Source: Ureibacillus thermophilus (lineage in GTDB: Bacteria > Bacillota > Bacilli > Bacillales_A > Planococcaceae). Taken from it: a stretch of 64,000 bases of DNA. The stretch is taken from assembly GCF_042657185.1 (NCBI RefSeq), contig NZ_JBHSNN010000063.1; one strand, written 5' to 3'. Shown in pieces: positions 16,371 to 26,436 of this stretch. How positions within the stretch are numbered: the first letter of the stretch is position 1; each line of letters begins with the position of its first letter. Made by a program: the position numbers and the translations under genes. The notes below the pieces were generated by a model. It worked only from the letters and a program-made list of their open reading frames with translations, was not told the DNA's origin and searched no databases.

Positions 16371-18344
16371 ATGGATGCTTACAGGAAGCGGAGAATCATA
16401 TATCTACTTCTTCATTTAGCTTTTTTTGGGGTAGTGGGGATTGTTGGACTGTTTAGTCTGAACGTATGGGTTGGAGCAGTGTTTACATTGTTAGTGGCGA
16501 TTATTCTTATCCATGATTGGCGAAAAGAAAAAATTTTTCATATTACGGTAGAGAAATATGTCGAATCATTAGCCTTCCGAATGAAAAAAGTGGGTCAGGA
16601 AGCCCTATTGGAAATGCCTATCGGAGTGGTATTAATCAATGATAAATTTGAAATCGAATGGGCAAATCCTTACATGACTCGGCTAATGGAACTGCCTACA
16701 TTGACAGGCCAAGATTTGTTCCTTTTATCCGATGAATTGCAAAATATAAGAAAATCCGATGAGAAAAATCATAGCATTGTAACCATACAAGATCGAAAAT
16801 TTAAAGTCATTTATAAAAAAGAAGAAAAGTTATTATATTTTCTCGATGTAACAGAGCAAGTAGCAATAGAAAAACAATATCATGATAATCGTCCAGTTAT
16901 CGCCATTCTATTCATTGATAATTATGATGATATTACCCAAGCGATGGATGACCAAACAAAAAGCATGACGAGTTCGACGGTAACATCCATCATTAACGAT
17001 TGGGCAGAAGAACACGATATTTATATAAAAAGAATTAATACAGACCGCTTTTTAGCTGTTTTAAATGAAGCGACATTGTATGAATTGGAGAAAAAGAAAT
17101 TTTCCATTTTAGATGATGTCCGTGAAAAGACAGCGAAGAAGAACCTTTCCCTTACGTTAAGTATTGGAATTGGCGCTGGTTCTCCATCATTGATTGAACT
17201 TGGGGAACTGGCTCAGTCAAGTTTAGATTTAGTGCTGGGCCGAGGCGGCGACCAAGTAGCCATTAAACAGCCTAACGGAAAAATAAAATTCTATGGCGGT
17301 AAAACAAATCCGGTTGAGAAACGCACAAGGGTTCGAGCCCGCGTCATTTCCCATGCTCTTAAAGATTTGATTCAAGATAGTGATTTTGTCTTTATCATGG
17401 GTCACAAAAATCCAGATATGGATTCAATTGGAGCAGGAATCGGAGTTAGAAAAATGGCTCAAATGAACAAAGTGGAAGGCTATATTGTTATTGATTTTGA
17501 TGAATTAAACGGCAGCGTTGAGCGGCTGATTAAAGAAATTAAAAAGGAATCGGAATTAGATAAGTTTTTTATTTCACCCGATGAAGCTTTAAGCATCATG
17601 ACTGAAAAATCCTTATTAGTGGTAGTCGATACCCACCGCCCAAGACTTGTTGTTGATGAAACATTATTAAAACGATTTGAAAAAATTGTTGTCATTGACC
17701 ATCATCGACGGGGTGAAGAATTCATCAACAATTCGACGCTTGTTTATATGGAGCCTTACGCTTCCTCTACTTCCGAACTTGTAACTGAGCTATTGGAATA
17801 TCAGCCGGATGATGAAAAACTTACAAAATTGGAAGCGACTGCACTGCTTGCCGGAATCATTGTTGATACTAAGAGTTTTACGTTGAGAACTGGGGCGAGA
17901 ACCTTTGAAGCAGCGTCTTATTTAAGAACATACGGAGCCGACACAGTGCTCGTGCAACGATTATTAAAAGAAGACATCGAAACATTTATTGAACGGTCAA
18001 AGATTATTCAAAACGTTCGCTTTGTCTATCCAGGAATTGCCGTTGCCCACGGAGAAGAAGAGAAAGAGTACGATTCTGTATTAATTGCCCAAACAGCGGA
18101 TATTTTGCTTACAATGAAAGATGTCAATGCTTCGTTTGTCGTTGCTCATCGTCAAGATGGATTAATAGGAATCAGCGCCCGGTCATTGGGCGATGTCAAT
18201 GTGCAAGTGATTATGGAAAAATTAGGCGGCGGTGGCCATTTAACAAATGCCGCATGCCAATTGGATGTTGAAACCATTGACGAAGCTTTATCATTATTGA
18301 AAAAAGCCATTATTGAAACACTGGAAGGGAGCAAGGAAGAATGA
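16371..18344 (+). CDS. gdpP: Cyclic-di-AMP phosphodiesterase GdpP (YybT)
   Basis: A 657-residue membrane phosphodiesterase that hydrolyses c-di-AMP. Two transmembrane helices (about 9-30, 33-49) are followed by a PAS domain (about 80-165), a degenerate GGDEF domain (about 170-300) and the catalytic DHH/DHHA1 module. The DHH motifs are GHKNPDMDS (344-352), VVDTHRP (418-424) and VIDHH (441-445); the DHHA1 signature GGGGH is near 626. All metal-binding residues are present. The stop overlaps rplI by 4 bp (ATGA). Confidence 0.96.
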   Translation: MDAYRKRRIIYLLLHLAFFGVVGIVGLFSLNVWVGAVFTLLVAIILIHDWRKEKIFHITVEKYVESLAFRMKKVGQEALLEMPIGVVLINDKFEIEWANPYMTRLMELPTLTGQDLFLLSDELQNIRKSDEKNHSIVTIQDRKFKVIYKKEEKLLYFLDVTEQVAIEKQYHDNRPVIAILFIDNYDDITQAMDDQTKSMTSSTVTSIINDWAEEHDIYIKRINTDRFLAVLNEATLYELEKKKFSILDDVREKTAKKNLSLTLSIGIGAGSPSLIELGELAQSSLDLVLGRGGDQVAIKQPNGKIKFYGGKTNPVEKRTRVRARVISHALKDLIQDSDFVFIMGHKNPDMDSIGAGIGVRKMAQMNKVEGYIVIDFDELNGSVERLIKEIKKESELDKFFISPDEALSIMTEKSLLVVVDTHRPRLVVDETLLKRFEKIVVIDHHRRGEEFINNSTLVYMEPYASSTSELVTELLEYQPDDEKLTKLEATALLAGIIVDTKSFTLRTGARTFEAASYLRTYGADTVLVQRLLKEDIETFIERSKIIQNVRFVYPGIAVAHGEEEKEYDSVLIAQTADILLTMKDVNASFVVAHRQDGLIGISARSLGDVNVQVIMEKLGGGGHLTNAACQLDVETIDEALSLLKKAIIETLEGSKEE

Positions 18345-18787
18345 AAGTTGTATTTTTAAAAGATGTAAAAGGCCAAGGAAAAAAAGGAGAAGTAAAAAAC
18401 GTTGCAGATGGGTATGCACAAAACTATTTAATTAAAAAAGGGCTGGCAATTGAAGCGACAAAAGAAGCGTTAAGCCGTTTAGAAGCGCAGAAAAAGCATG
18501 AACAAAAACTTGCAGCCCAAGAATTACAGGCAGCAAAAGAATTAAAAGAGAAATTGGAAAGCATCACACTAGAAATCAAAGCAAAAGCTGGGGAAGGCGG
18601 ACGCCTATTCGGTTCTGTATCAACAAAACAAATTTCAGAAAGCTTGCAAAAACAATTTGGTATTAAAGTGGATAAAAGAAAAATGGAATGCAATGAAGGC
18701 ATTCGCTCATTAGGTATAACGAACGTACCGGTAAAATTACATCCGGAAGTAAAAGCGACTTTAAAAGTCCATGTGAAGGAAGAATAA
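18341..18787 (+). CDS. rplI: 50S ribosomal protein L9
   Basis: A 148-residue L9. The N-terminal domain MKVVFLKDVKGQGKKGEVKNVADGYAQNYLIKK-like start, the long central helix (about 45-75) and the C-terminal domain (GRLFGSVSTKQI) match the family. It is translationally coupled to gdpP by an ATGA overlap and lies 13 bp before dnaB. Confidence 0.97.
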   Translation: MKVVFLKDVKGQGKKGEVKNVADGYAQNYLIKKGLAIEATKEALSRLEAQKKHEQKLAAQELQAAKELKEKLESITLEIKAKAGEGGRLFGSVSTKQISESLQKQFGIKVDKRKMECNEGIRSLGITNVPVKLHPEVKATLKVHVKEE

Positions 18788-18800
18788 GGAGCGAAATTTA

Positions 18801-20156
18801 ATGAGTGATCTAATCGATCGCGTTCCACCACATAACCATGAAGCGGAGCAATCCGTTCTTGGCGCCATATTTTTAGATCCGCAAGCGTTAGTTACCGCAT
18901 CAGAAATTTTAGTTCCGGAAGATTTCTATCGCATTGCCCATCAAAAAATTTTCCAAACGATGCTTGATTTAAGCGACAAGGGCAGTGCCATTGATGTGGT
19001 GACTGTAACGGAGGAGCTTTCAGCAAGAAAAGAGCTTGAGGATGTTGGTGGTCTCTCCTATTTGATGGAGTTGGCGAATGCTGTCCCTACAGCTGCGAAC
19101 GTCAGCTACTATGCCAAAATTGTAGAAGAAAAGTCTATTTTACGAAGATTAATCCGCACGGCAACCAAAATCGTTGAAGATAGTTTTACGCGGGAAGATG
19201 AAGTCGAAGAACTATTATCTGAAGCTGAAAGAAAAATCATGGAAGTTGCCAATCGGAAAAACGCCGGCGACTTCAAACACGTGAAGGATGTTCTTGTTCA
19301 AACCTACGACAAAATTGAACAGCTTCAAAACCGAACTGGAGACGTTACAGGCATTCCGACAGGTTTTACAGATTTAGACCGCATGACGGCAGGATTTCAA
19401 AGGAATGATTTGATTATTGTCGCAGCCCGTCCATCAGTGGGGAAAACCGCTTTTGCTTTAAATATTGCTCAAAATGTAGCAGTTAAAGCGCGGGAAAATG
19501 TAGCGATTTTCTCCCTCGAGATGGGGGCGGAGCAGCTAGTGATGCGGATGCTTTGTGCAGAAGGAAATATCGATGCGCAAGTATTAAGAACTGGGGCTCT
19601 TTCTCCTGAAGATTGGAGCAAATTAACCATAGCCATGGGCACGCTATCCAATGCGGGCATTTACATTGATGACACGCCAGGACTCCGCGTAAATGAAATT
19701 CGGGCAAAATGCCGCAGACTCGCTCAAGAAAAAGGACTGGGAATGATCGTCATCGATTATTTGCAATTAATCCAGGGAAGTGGAAGACGCGGCGAAAACC
19801 GCCAGCAGGAAGTGTCTGAAATATCCCGCTCACTAAAAGCTTTGGCCCGTGAATTGCATGTGCCGGTCATTGCATTATCCCAGCTATCCCGTGGAGTGGA
19901 ACAACGACAAGATAAGCGGCCGATGATGAGCGATATTCGTGAATCCGGAAGTATTGAGCAAGATGCGGATATTGTTGCCTTCCTTTATCGCGATGATTAT
20001 TATGATAAAGAAACAGAAAATAAAAATATGATTGAAATTATTATTGCAAAGCAACGGAATGGTCCAACAGGAACAGTGACACTTGCCTTTAAAAAAGAGT
20101 TTAATAAATTTTTAAATATTGATTGGTCTAAGCGGCAAGAGCCCATTCATGCATAA
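18801..20156 (+). CDS. dnaB: Replicative DNA helicase (DnaB; DnaC in B. subtilis)
   Basis: A 451-residue hexameric helicase. The N-terminal DnaB domain (PPHNHEAEQSVLGAIFLD) is followed by a RecA-like core with Walker A ARPSVGKTAF (about 211-220), Walker B MIVIDYLQLI and the DnaB motif PVIALSQLSRGVEQR. AAGGAGCG precedes the ATG. It follows rplI closely, the standard gdpP-rplI-dnaB order, and ends in a strong terminator. Confidence 0.98.
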   Translation: MSDLIDRVPPHNHEAEQSVLGAIFLDPQALVTASEILVPEDFYRIAHQKIFQTMLDLSDKGSAIDVVTVTEELSARKELEDVGGLSYLMELANAVPTAANVSYYAKIVEEKSILRRLIRTATKIVEDSFTREDEVEELLSEAERKIMEVANRKNAGDFKHVKDVLVQTYDKIEQLQNRTGDVTGIPTGFTDLDRMTAGFQRNDLIIVAARPSVGKTAFALNIAQNVAVKARENVAIFSLEMGAEQLVMRMLCAEGNIDAQVLRTGALSPEDWSKLTIAMGTLSNAGIYIDDTPGLRVNEIRAKCRRLAQEKGLGMIVIDYLQLIQGSGRRGENRQQEVSEISRSLKALARELHVPVIALSQLSRGVEQRQDKRPMMSDIRESGSIEQDADIVAFLYRDDYYDKETENKNMIEIIIAKQRNGPTGTVTLAFKKEFNKFLNIDWSKRQEPIHA

Positions 20157-20190
20157 TAAAGAAAAAAGCCTCATAATAATATACTCCCGA

Positions 20191-20237
20191 AAACACGAAC
20201 AATCAATTTATTGGTATACAATTTGTTCGTGTTTTTT
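20191..20237 (+). terminator. Terminator after dnaB
   Basis: AAACACGAACAA (20191-20202) pairs with TTGTTCGTGTTT (20223-20234), followed by T residues. Confidence 0.9.
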
Positions 20238-20248
20238 ACCGGAATACA

Positions 20249-20277
20249 TTGACGAATAACCTATTTCACTGTAAAAT
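20249..20277 (+). promoter_or_regulatory. Predicted sigma-A promoter of purA
   Basis: TTGACG (20249-20254), 17-bp spacer, TAAAAT (20272-20277). Transcription would start near 20284, about 38 nt before the purA ATG. Confidence 0.7.
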
Positions 20278-20321
20278 GAATCTGTTTGATAATAGGACGC
20301 ATAATGCGCGGAGGTGCTGAA

Positions 20322-21608
20322 ATGACTTCAGTTGTTGTTGTTGGAACTCAATGGGGAGATGAAGGAAAAGGGAAAATTACCGACTTCCTTTCAAAAAAGG
20401 CGGATGTAATTGCTCGTTATTCAGGCGGTGACAATGCTGGACATACAATTAAAATTGGCGAAGAAACATATAAATTGCATTTAATTCCATCCGGCATTTT
20501 TTATAAAGAAAAAACATCTGTAATGGGCAATGGAATGGTCATCAATCCGAAATCGTTAGTAAATGAGCTGAAAGGTTTGCAAGAACGCGGTGTTGATACA
20601 TCGAATTTACGAATTTCCAACCGTGCTCATGTTATTCTCCCTTATCATATTTATCAAGATAAAGTGGAAGAAGAAGCCCGCGGCGACAAAAAAATTGGAA
20701 CAACTTGCAAAGGAATTGGTCCATGCTATCAAGATAAAATTGCCCGCATGGGAATCCGCATTGCTGATTTATTGGATAAAGAAGTATTTGAACAAAAATT
20801 GAGAGAAAATCTCGAAAAGAAAAACCGTTTATTTGAAAAATATTACGAGGTAGAAGGCCTAAAATTTGAAGATATTTTTGAAGAGTATTATGGATATGGC
20901 CAACAAATCAAAGATTATGTAACAGATACATCAAAAGTATTAAACGACGTTTTAGACAGAGGCGGACGCGTATTATTTGAAGGTGCTCAAGGAGTTATGT
21001 TGGATGTGGACCACGGAACATATCCGTTCGTAACATCTTCCAATCCGGTAGCAGGCGGTGTAACAACAGGTACAGGAATTGGTCCTTCTCATGTTTCAAG
21101 AGTTGTAGGCGTTTGCAAAGCTTATACATCCCGTGTAGGCGACGGTCCGTTCCCAACTGAATTGTTTGATGAAATTGGCCATCATATCCGTGAAATAGGC
21201 CGTGAATATGGTACAACAACTGGTCGTCCTCGTCGTGTCGGCTGGTTTGATGCAGTAGTTGTGCGCCATTCTCGCCGTGTATCAGGCATTACAGATTTAG
21301 CTTTAAACTCCATAGATGTATTAACAGGTTTAGAGACAGTAAAAATTTGCACTGCTTATAAATACAAAGATGAAATCATTACAGAATATCCTGCCAGCCT
21401 TCATGTTCTTGAGGAATGTGAGCCAATTTTTGAAGAACTTCCAGGATGGACAGAAGACATTACAGGGGTACGTTCTTTCGATGAACTGCCAAAAAATGCA
21501 CAAAACTATGTGAACCGCATTGTGGAATTAACAGGAATTCCTTTAATGACATTCTCTGTAGGCCCAGCTAGAGAACAAACAAACATTGTAAACGATGTTT
21601 GGGAGTAA
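20322..21608 (+). CDS. purA: Adenylosuccinate synthetase
   Basis: Catalyses the GTP-dependent ligation of IMP and aspartate, the first AMP-specific step of purine synthesis. The 428-residue sequence has the N-terminal GTQWGDEGKGKITD loop, the active-site region GDNAGHTI and the signature GIGPCYQDKIAR. The frame is open from 20286, but GCGGAGGTG lies before the ATG at 20322, giving the family N-terminus MTSVVVVGTQWGDEG. It is monocistronic and followed by a repeat element containing a hairpin. Confidence 0.98.
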   Translation: MTSVVVVGTQWGDEGKGKITDFLSKKADVIARYSGGDNAGHTIKIGEETYKLHLIPSGIFYKEKTSVMGNGMVINPKSLVNELKGLQERGVDTSNLRISNRAHVILPYHIYQDKVEEEARGDKKIGTTCKGIGPCYQDKIARMGIRIADLLDKEVFEQKLRENLEKKNRLFEKYYEVEGLKFEDIFEEYYGYGQQIKDYVTDTSKVLNDVLDRGGRVLFEGAQGVMLDVDHGTYPFVTSSNPVAGGVTTGTGIGPSHVSRVVGVCKAYTSRVGDGPFPTELFDEIGHHIREIGREYGTTTGRPRRVGWFDAVVVRHSRRVSGITDLALNSIDVLTGLETVKICTAYKYKDEIITEYPASLHVLEECEPIFEELPGWTEDITGVRSFDELPKNAQNYVNRIVELTGIPLMTFSVGPAREQTNIVNDVWE

Positions 21609-21634
21609 ACCAAGAGAGATAATCGATTTAACTA

Positions 21635-21950
21635 GAGGCTGGGACATAAACAAAAAATTATAGGGGCAGCTGAAAGGATTTTGATAAAAAATTGAACTAA
21701 CGAAAAATTGATTGAAGTGACGGGGCGAGTTTCTGTCGCGCACGCTTAGTCGCAAAGCGGAGCAAGCTCAAGGAAGTAAATTCAAAGCTTTCCTGCGACG
21801 AGCCCTCTCAAGACCACGAGGAGCGAAGGAATGACTCAGAGGAAGGCCCGCGGAAAGCGTCCCCGGAACGGACATCAATTTTAATAACAAATCTAAAAAA
21901 CATCATTTTCTCCAAAGAGAAAATGATGTTTTTTAGATTTGTCCCAACCT
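21635..21950 (+). repeat. Family-1 intergenic repeat, copy A (316 bp)
   Basis: It begins AGGCTGGGACA and ends TGTCCCAACCT, imperfect 11-bp inverted ends. It shares a GCGGAAAGCGTCCCCGG block, a CAATTTTAATAACA block and a terminal AACATCATTTTCTC/GAGAAAATGATGTT hairpin with copies B and C. Copy A carries an extra segment of about 60 bp (starting GTTTCTGTCGCGC) that copy C lacks. It occupies most of the gap between purA and the M23 peptidase gene; 21951-22149 beyond it shows only AT-rich sequence. The hairpin (about 21898-21930) is the likely purA terminator. Confidence 0.85.
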
Positions 21951-22149
21951 TTTTTTATTTTTCCAATGAACAATTTACCATTATTCGTCATGATTTTACT
22001 CTATGTAACAAAATTTGCTGAAATAATACATTTTCATTACAAAACATTTAAAACATTCATTCCAATTTTCTATTGTGATACAGTTTATAACTGGGAGTGT
22101 GGAATGAAAACCCATACATAACCAGGTGGATATTGGAAGGGGCTTGTTT

Positions 22150-23619
22150 ATGAATACCAAATGGGACAAGAATCGCCACAGTAATCATAATCTAGGTCAT
22201 CAGAATAAATATGGAGTATTGATTAGTTTAATTGCTGTTTTTCTTTCTACGATTACGTTCAATTTGGCGTTTGCGAATGAAGGCGATTTAAAATCGATTG
22301 ACAAAATTTATCATATTTATATAGAAGACAGATATATTGGTGCAGTATCTGATGAGAAGAAAGTAGACAAAATTATTGAAGCCAAAGAAAAAGAAGCCAG
22401 TGAACAATACAAAGGCTATGAAATTGATGCGGATGCATTAGTGACAATCGTTCCTGAAAAAGTATTTTCGTATAAACCGAACGATGACGAAACACTAAAA
22501 GCCTTAAACGAACAATTGGAAGTACAAACGGATGCCTATGCGCTAGAAGTCAATGGAACACCGGTTCTTTACTTAAAAAATAAAGAAGATTATGAACAAA
22601 CCATCAAAAAATTAATGCTTCAATATGTTCCGGAAGAAAAACTAAACGCCTTTGAACAATTAAAAGATGCTACTGAAAACCAATCAAATCAACCGTTAAA
22701 AGAAAATGAAAAAAGAATCAAAGATGTTTTTCTTTCAGAAGATATTTCAGGTAAAGAAACAAAAGTAAATCCAGCAAAAATTCTAACACCAGATGAAGCA
22801 GTGCAATTCATTAAAACCGGTTCCATTGAAAAACAAATTTATGTTGTCAAAGAAGGCGATGTTCTTGGGAAAATTGCCAAAGAGCATGGCTTAACAACAA
22901 AAGAATTGCTAGCATTAAATCCTGGTCTTACAATTGATTCGCTTTTACAAATTGGACAAGAAATCAATGTAACAGTAGAAAAGCCTTTAATTAATGTACA
23001 AGTGGTATATGAAATATTAAATACTGAAACGATGAACTTTGAAAAAGTAATAGAAAAAGACCCTTCTATGTATAAAGGCGAAAAGAAAGTGATTCAAGAA
23101 GGAAGCCCCGGTAAAAAAGAAGTATCTTACCTGGTTACAGAAGTGAATGGAGAAGTAACGAAAAAAGAAGTAACCAATGAAAAAGTGTTAGTTGAGCCTG
23201 TAAAGCACATTGAAAAAGTCGGAACAAAAGTTATTTCATCAAGAGGCACAGGAAACTTTATTTGGCCGACAAACGGCGGTTATATTTCAAGCACTATGGG
23301 ATCACGTTGGGGCAGTTACCATCGCGGTATTGATATTGCCCGCCCATCCAATTACAACATTAAAGCAAGCGACAATGGCGTTGTCACTTTTGCCGGATGG
23401 GATGGAACGTATGGCAATAAAATTGTCATTAACCATAATAATGGCTACATAACATTATATGCCCATTTATCTGAAATCAAAGTATCTGTTGGACAAGTAG
23501 TACCGCAAGGATCTGTTATTGGGAAAATGGGATCAACTGGAAATTCCACAGGTATTCATTTGCACTTTGAAGTGAGCAAGAGTGGATCACTGATCAATCC
23601 GTTAGCAGTATTAGATTAA
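22150..23619 (+). CDS. M23 family metallopeptidase with LysM and G5 domains
   Basis: A 489-residue exported wall hydrolase candidate. A membrane anchor/signal segment spans about 22-43. A long extracellular spacer is followed by a LysM domain (IYVVKEGDVLGKIAKEHGL, about 230-275), a G5 domain (about 285-362) and a C-terminal M23 endopeptidase. Zinc ligands are visible as HRGID and HLHFE. A GTG at 22126 is in frame, but GGAAGGGG lies 7 bp before the ATG at 22150. It sits immediately upstream of walRK, suggesting a role in peptidoglycan cleavage under Wal control; no clear WalR box was found. Confidence 0.92.
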   Translation: MNTKWDKNRHSNHNLGHQNKYGVLISLIAVFLSTITFNLAFANEGDLKSIDKIYHIYIEDRYIGAVSDEKKVDKIIEAKEKEASEQYKGYEIDADALVTIVPEKVFSYKPNDDETLKALNEQLEVQTDAYALEVNGTPVLYLKNKEDYEQTIKKLMLQYVPEEKLNAFEQLKDATENQSNQPLKENEKRIKDVFLSEDISGKETKVNPAKILTPDEAVQFIKTGSIEKQIYVVKEGDVLGKIAKEHGLTTKELLALNPGLTIDSLLQIGQEINVTVEKPLINVQVVYEILNTETMNFEKVIEKDPSMYKGEKKVIQEGSPGKKEVSYLVTEVNGEVTKKEVTNEKVLVEPVKHIEKVGTKVISSRGTGNFIWPTNGGYISSTMGSRWGSYHRGIDIARPSNYNIKASDNGVVTFAGWDGTYGNKIVINHNNGYITLYAHLSEIKVSVGQVVPQGSVIGKMGSTGNSTGIHLHFEVSKSGSLINPLAVLD

Positions 23620-23628
23620 TTTAATGAA

Positions 23629-23666
23629 GGTAGTGGCAGATTTTCTGTCATTACCTTTTTCTTTTT
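23629..23666 (+). terminator. Terminator after the M23 peptidase gene
   Basis: GGTAGTGGCAGA pairs with TCTGTCATTACC (two G-T pairs) around a short loop, followed by TTTTTC and a further T-run. Confidence 0.88.
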
Positions 23667-23701
23667 GGGAAATTTTTGAGGAATAAGAAATATGTCGAAA
23701 T

Positions 23702-23715
23702 ATTTCCCAGAAAAT
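23702..23715. promoter_or_regulatory. Candidate Noc-binding site upstream of walR
   Basis: ATTTCCCAGAAAAT matches the B. subtilis Noc-binding palindrome ATTTCCCGGGAAAT at 12 of 14 positions. A single near-match in AT-rich DNA is weak evidence. Confidence 0.3.
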
Positions 23716-23753
23716 AATTTTAATAATACACGATAATTTTGGACGGTGATTTT

Positions 23754-23762
23754 TGTTATAAT
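23754..23762 (+). promoter_or_regulatory. Extended -10 promoter of the wal operon
   Basis: TGTTATAAT is a perfect TGnTATAAT extended -10. The -35 region at the expected distance is poor, as is common for extended -10 promoters. The leader to the walR start is about 115 nt. Confidence 0.55.
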
Positions 23763-23881
23763 AGTTCTTGAATGCACGAAAACTCAAAGCATGATAGATT
23801 TATTAATAGATTTTTTATAGAAGATAGGTAGGATTCATTGATATAGATTCCGTTACTTTAGTTTTAAGGAGGATTTTTCAA

Positions 23882-24595
23882 ATGGATGGCAAAACAATTT
23901 TAGTTGTTGATGATGAAAAACCCATTGCGGATATTTTACAGTTTAATTTAGTGAAGGAAGGGTACAAAGTCATTTGTGCCTATGATGGAGAAGAAGCATT
24001 AAAAATGGTGGAAGAACAACAGCCAGATTTAATGCTGCTTGATATAATGCTTCCTAAAAAAGATGGAATGGAAGTGTGCCGGGAAGTGCGGAAAAAATAT
24101 GATTTTCCAATCATTATGCTAACAGCGAAAGGCTCCGAAATTGACAAAGTATTGGGCCTTGAAATGGGAGCCGACGATTATGTAACAAAACCATTTAGTA
24201 CAAGGGAATTGATTGCCCGTGTAAAAGCGAATATACGTCGTTTAAAAGCTTCAAATCAAACAGAAGAAGCAAAAGAAGAGTCCAATAATATTACAGTTGG
24301 TTCACTCATCATTCAGCCAGATGCTTATATCGTTCAAAAACGAGGTGAAACAATCGAATTAACCCATCGTGAATTTGAACTTTTGCATTATTTAGCAAAG
24401 CACATAGGACAAGTAATGACGAGAGAACATTTATTGCAAACCGTTTGGGGTTATGATTATTTCGGAGATGTTCGAACAGTGGATGTAACGATTCGTCGTC
24501 TGCGTGAAAAAATTGAAGATAACCCAAGCCACCCAACTTGGATTGTGACACGCCGGGGTGTAGGCTATTATTTGCGAAATCCTGAACAGGAGTAG
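23882..24595 (+). CDS. walR: Essential response regulator WalR (YycF)
   Basis: A 237-residue OmpR-family regulator. The receiver domain has the phospho-acceptor D54 in LMLLDIMLP, the acidic pair near D10/D11 and K103 in TKPFS. The winged-helix domain (about 135-233) ends RRGVGYYLRNPE. It controls peptidoglycan hydrolase genes. AAGGAGG precedes the ATG. First gene of walRKHIJ; walK starts 6 bp after its stop. Confidence 0.98.
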   Translation: MDGKTILVVDDEKPIADILQFNLVKEGYKVICAYDGEEALKMVEEQQPDLMLLDIMLPKKDGMEVCREVRKKYDFPIIMLTAKGSEIDKVLGLEMGADDYVTKPFSTRELIARVKANIRRLKASNQTEEAKEESNNITVGSLIIQPDAYIVQKRGETIELTHREFELLHYLAKHIGQVMTREHLLQTVWGYDYFGDVRTVDVTIRRLREKIEDNPSHPTWIVTRRGVGYYLRNPEQE

Positions 24596-24600
24596 GATGA

Positions 24601-26436
24601 ATGCAGAAAGTTAGTTTTTTCCGTTCCATTCATGTAAAACTGGTATTAATTTACGTACTGCTGATTATTATTGCGCTGCAAATTATTGGAATCTACTTTT
24701 CCAATCAATTAGAGGATAGTTTAAAAACCAACTTTGAAGATTCCATTCTTCAACGGATTGATTTAATTCAATACAGCATCCGTGAAGAATTGACTAAGGA
24801 GAGGGATGAAACAACCCCCACTTTGGAGCAAAGTCTGAATATAGCATTGCGTGAATTTGCAACGGGTGATATTAATGAGATACGGGTTATCGATCGCCGA
24901 AATCGTATCATTGCAACTTCCGATACAGAAAACCAATCGATAATTGGGCAGCGTTCCAACGATGATATTGTAAAAAAAGTACTTTCTTCTGAGACGTACC
25001 AAGAAGAAATTGCCCTTGATCCAGAGTCAAATACGAGAGTTTGGGTTATTGCCACGCCTATATTAAACACGATTGACCCTGATAGTGAAGTAATAGGTGC
25101 TATTTATATCGAGTCAAATATTGAAAAAGTTTATGACCAAATGAGCGATATTAACCGAATTTTTGCGGTTGGTACAGCGATATCCTTAGTGATTACAGTC
25201 ATTTTAGGAATTTTAATTGCACGGACAATCACTAGACCTATCTTGGATATGCGTAAGCAAGCTCAAGCGATGTCCAGAGGAAACTTTTCTCGAAAAGTAC
25301 GAGTGTATGGGGACGATGAAATTGGTCAATTAGCGATTGCCTTTAACCATTTAACAAATCGCTTGCAAGAAGCCCAATCTTCAACAGAGGCAGAACGGAG
25401 AAAGTTGGCATCTGTATTGGCTAATATGACGGACGGGGTTATTGCGACAGACCGCAAAGGCAAAATTATTTTGATTAATGATCCAGCATTAAGCTTTTTA
25501 AAGGTCACAAGAGAAGATACATTAAACCGTCCAATCGCTTCTGTTTTAGAAATCGAGAATCAATATAGTTTTGAAGATTTAATCAACATGAAAGAACCAT
25601 TAAGTTTAGATTTCAGCACAGAAGAATCTCCGCTTATCTTAAGAGCAAGTTTTTCCGTCATTCAAAAGGAAACTGGTTTTGTGAACGGTTTAATTACCGT
25701 ATTGCATGACATTACAGAGCAAGAAAAGATTGAAATGGAACGCCGTGAATTTGTAGCGAATGTTTCCCATGAATTGCGGACGCCTTTAACTACGATGAGA
25801 AGCTATTTGGAAGCATTGGCGGATGGGGCTTGGAAAGATGAAAACATCGCGCCTCACTTCATCAATGTGGTACAAACGGAAACAGAGCGGATGATTCGCC
25901 TTGTAAATGATTTATTAAATTTATCCAAAATGGATTCGAAGGATTATCAATTAAACAAAGAAGTAGTTGAATTTAACAGCTTCTTCCATCGAATTATTGA
26001 CCGTTTTGAAATGTCGAAATCCCAAAATGTGAAATTCATTCGCTATATTCCAGAAACGCCGTATTTTGTGGAAATTGACACGGATAAGCTAACGCAAGTA
26101 ATTGACAATATCATTTCCAATGCAATTAAATATTCCCCTGATGGCGGCAACATCCGTTTTGGTTTTACCGTTCAAGGAAATATGTTAAAAGTGATGATTT
26201 CTGATGATGGAATGGGAATCCCAAAAGAAAATCTTGGGAAAATCTTTGATCGGTTTTACCGCGTAGATAAAGCCCGTTCCCGTGCGATGGGGGGAACCGG
26301 ATTAGGTCTTGCGATTGCAAAAGAAATGATTAAAGCCCACAATGGAACAATTTGGGCAGAAAGTGAAGAAGGGGTAGGAACAACCATCTTCTTTACGTTA
26401 CCGTATGAAATAGATGGGGCTGGTGATTGGGAATGA
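24601..26436 (+). CDS. walK: Sensor histidine kinase WalK (YycG)
   Basis: A 611-residue membrane kinase. TM helices at about 13-35 and 187-207 flank an extracellular Cache-like domain. HAMP (about 208-260), PAS (about 265-375), HisKA with phospho-accepting H390 in NVSHELRTP, and HATPase (about 490-605; DDGMGIPKENLGKIFDRFYR and GGTGLGLAIAK) follow. All expected catalytic boxes are intact. The stop overlaps the walH start (ATGA), so WalH translation is coupled to the kinase it regulates. Confidence 0.97.
   Translation: MQKVSFFRSIHVKLVLIYVLLIIIALQIIGIYFSNQLEDSLKTNFEDSILQRIDLIQYSIREELTKERDETTPTLEQSLNIALREFATGDINEIRVIDRRNRIIATSDTENQSIIGQRSNDDIVKKVLSSETYQEEIALDPESNTRVWVIATPILNTIDPDSEVIGAIYIESNIEKVYDQMSDINRIFAVGTAISLVITVILGILIARTITRPILDMRKQAQAMSRGNFSRKVRVYGDDEIGQLAIAFNHLTNRLQEAQSSTEAERRKLASVLANMTDGVIATDRKGKIILINDPALSFLKVTREDTLNRPIASVLEIENQYSFEDLINMKEPLSLDFSTEESPLILRASFSVIQKETGFVNGLITVLHDITEQEKIEMERREFVANVSHELRTPLTTMRSYLEALADGAWKDENIAPHFINVVQTETERMIRLVNDLLNLSKMDSKDYQLNKEVVEFNSFFHRIIDRFEMSKSQNVKFIRYIPETPYFVEIDTDKLTQVIDNIISNAIKYSPDGGNIRFGFTVQGNMLKVMISDDGMGIPKENLGKIFDRFYRVDKARSRAMGGTGLGLAIAKEMIKAHNGTIWAESEEGVGTTIFFTLPYEIDGAGDWE

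Noticed and set aside
22000..22060. WalR box upstream of the M23 peptidase gene
   Set aside because: A TGTAAC half-site occurs near 22005, but the second half-site five bases later does not match the TGTWAH pattern.
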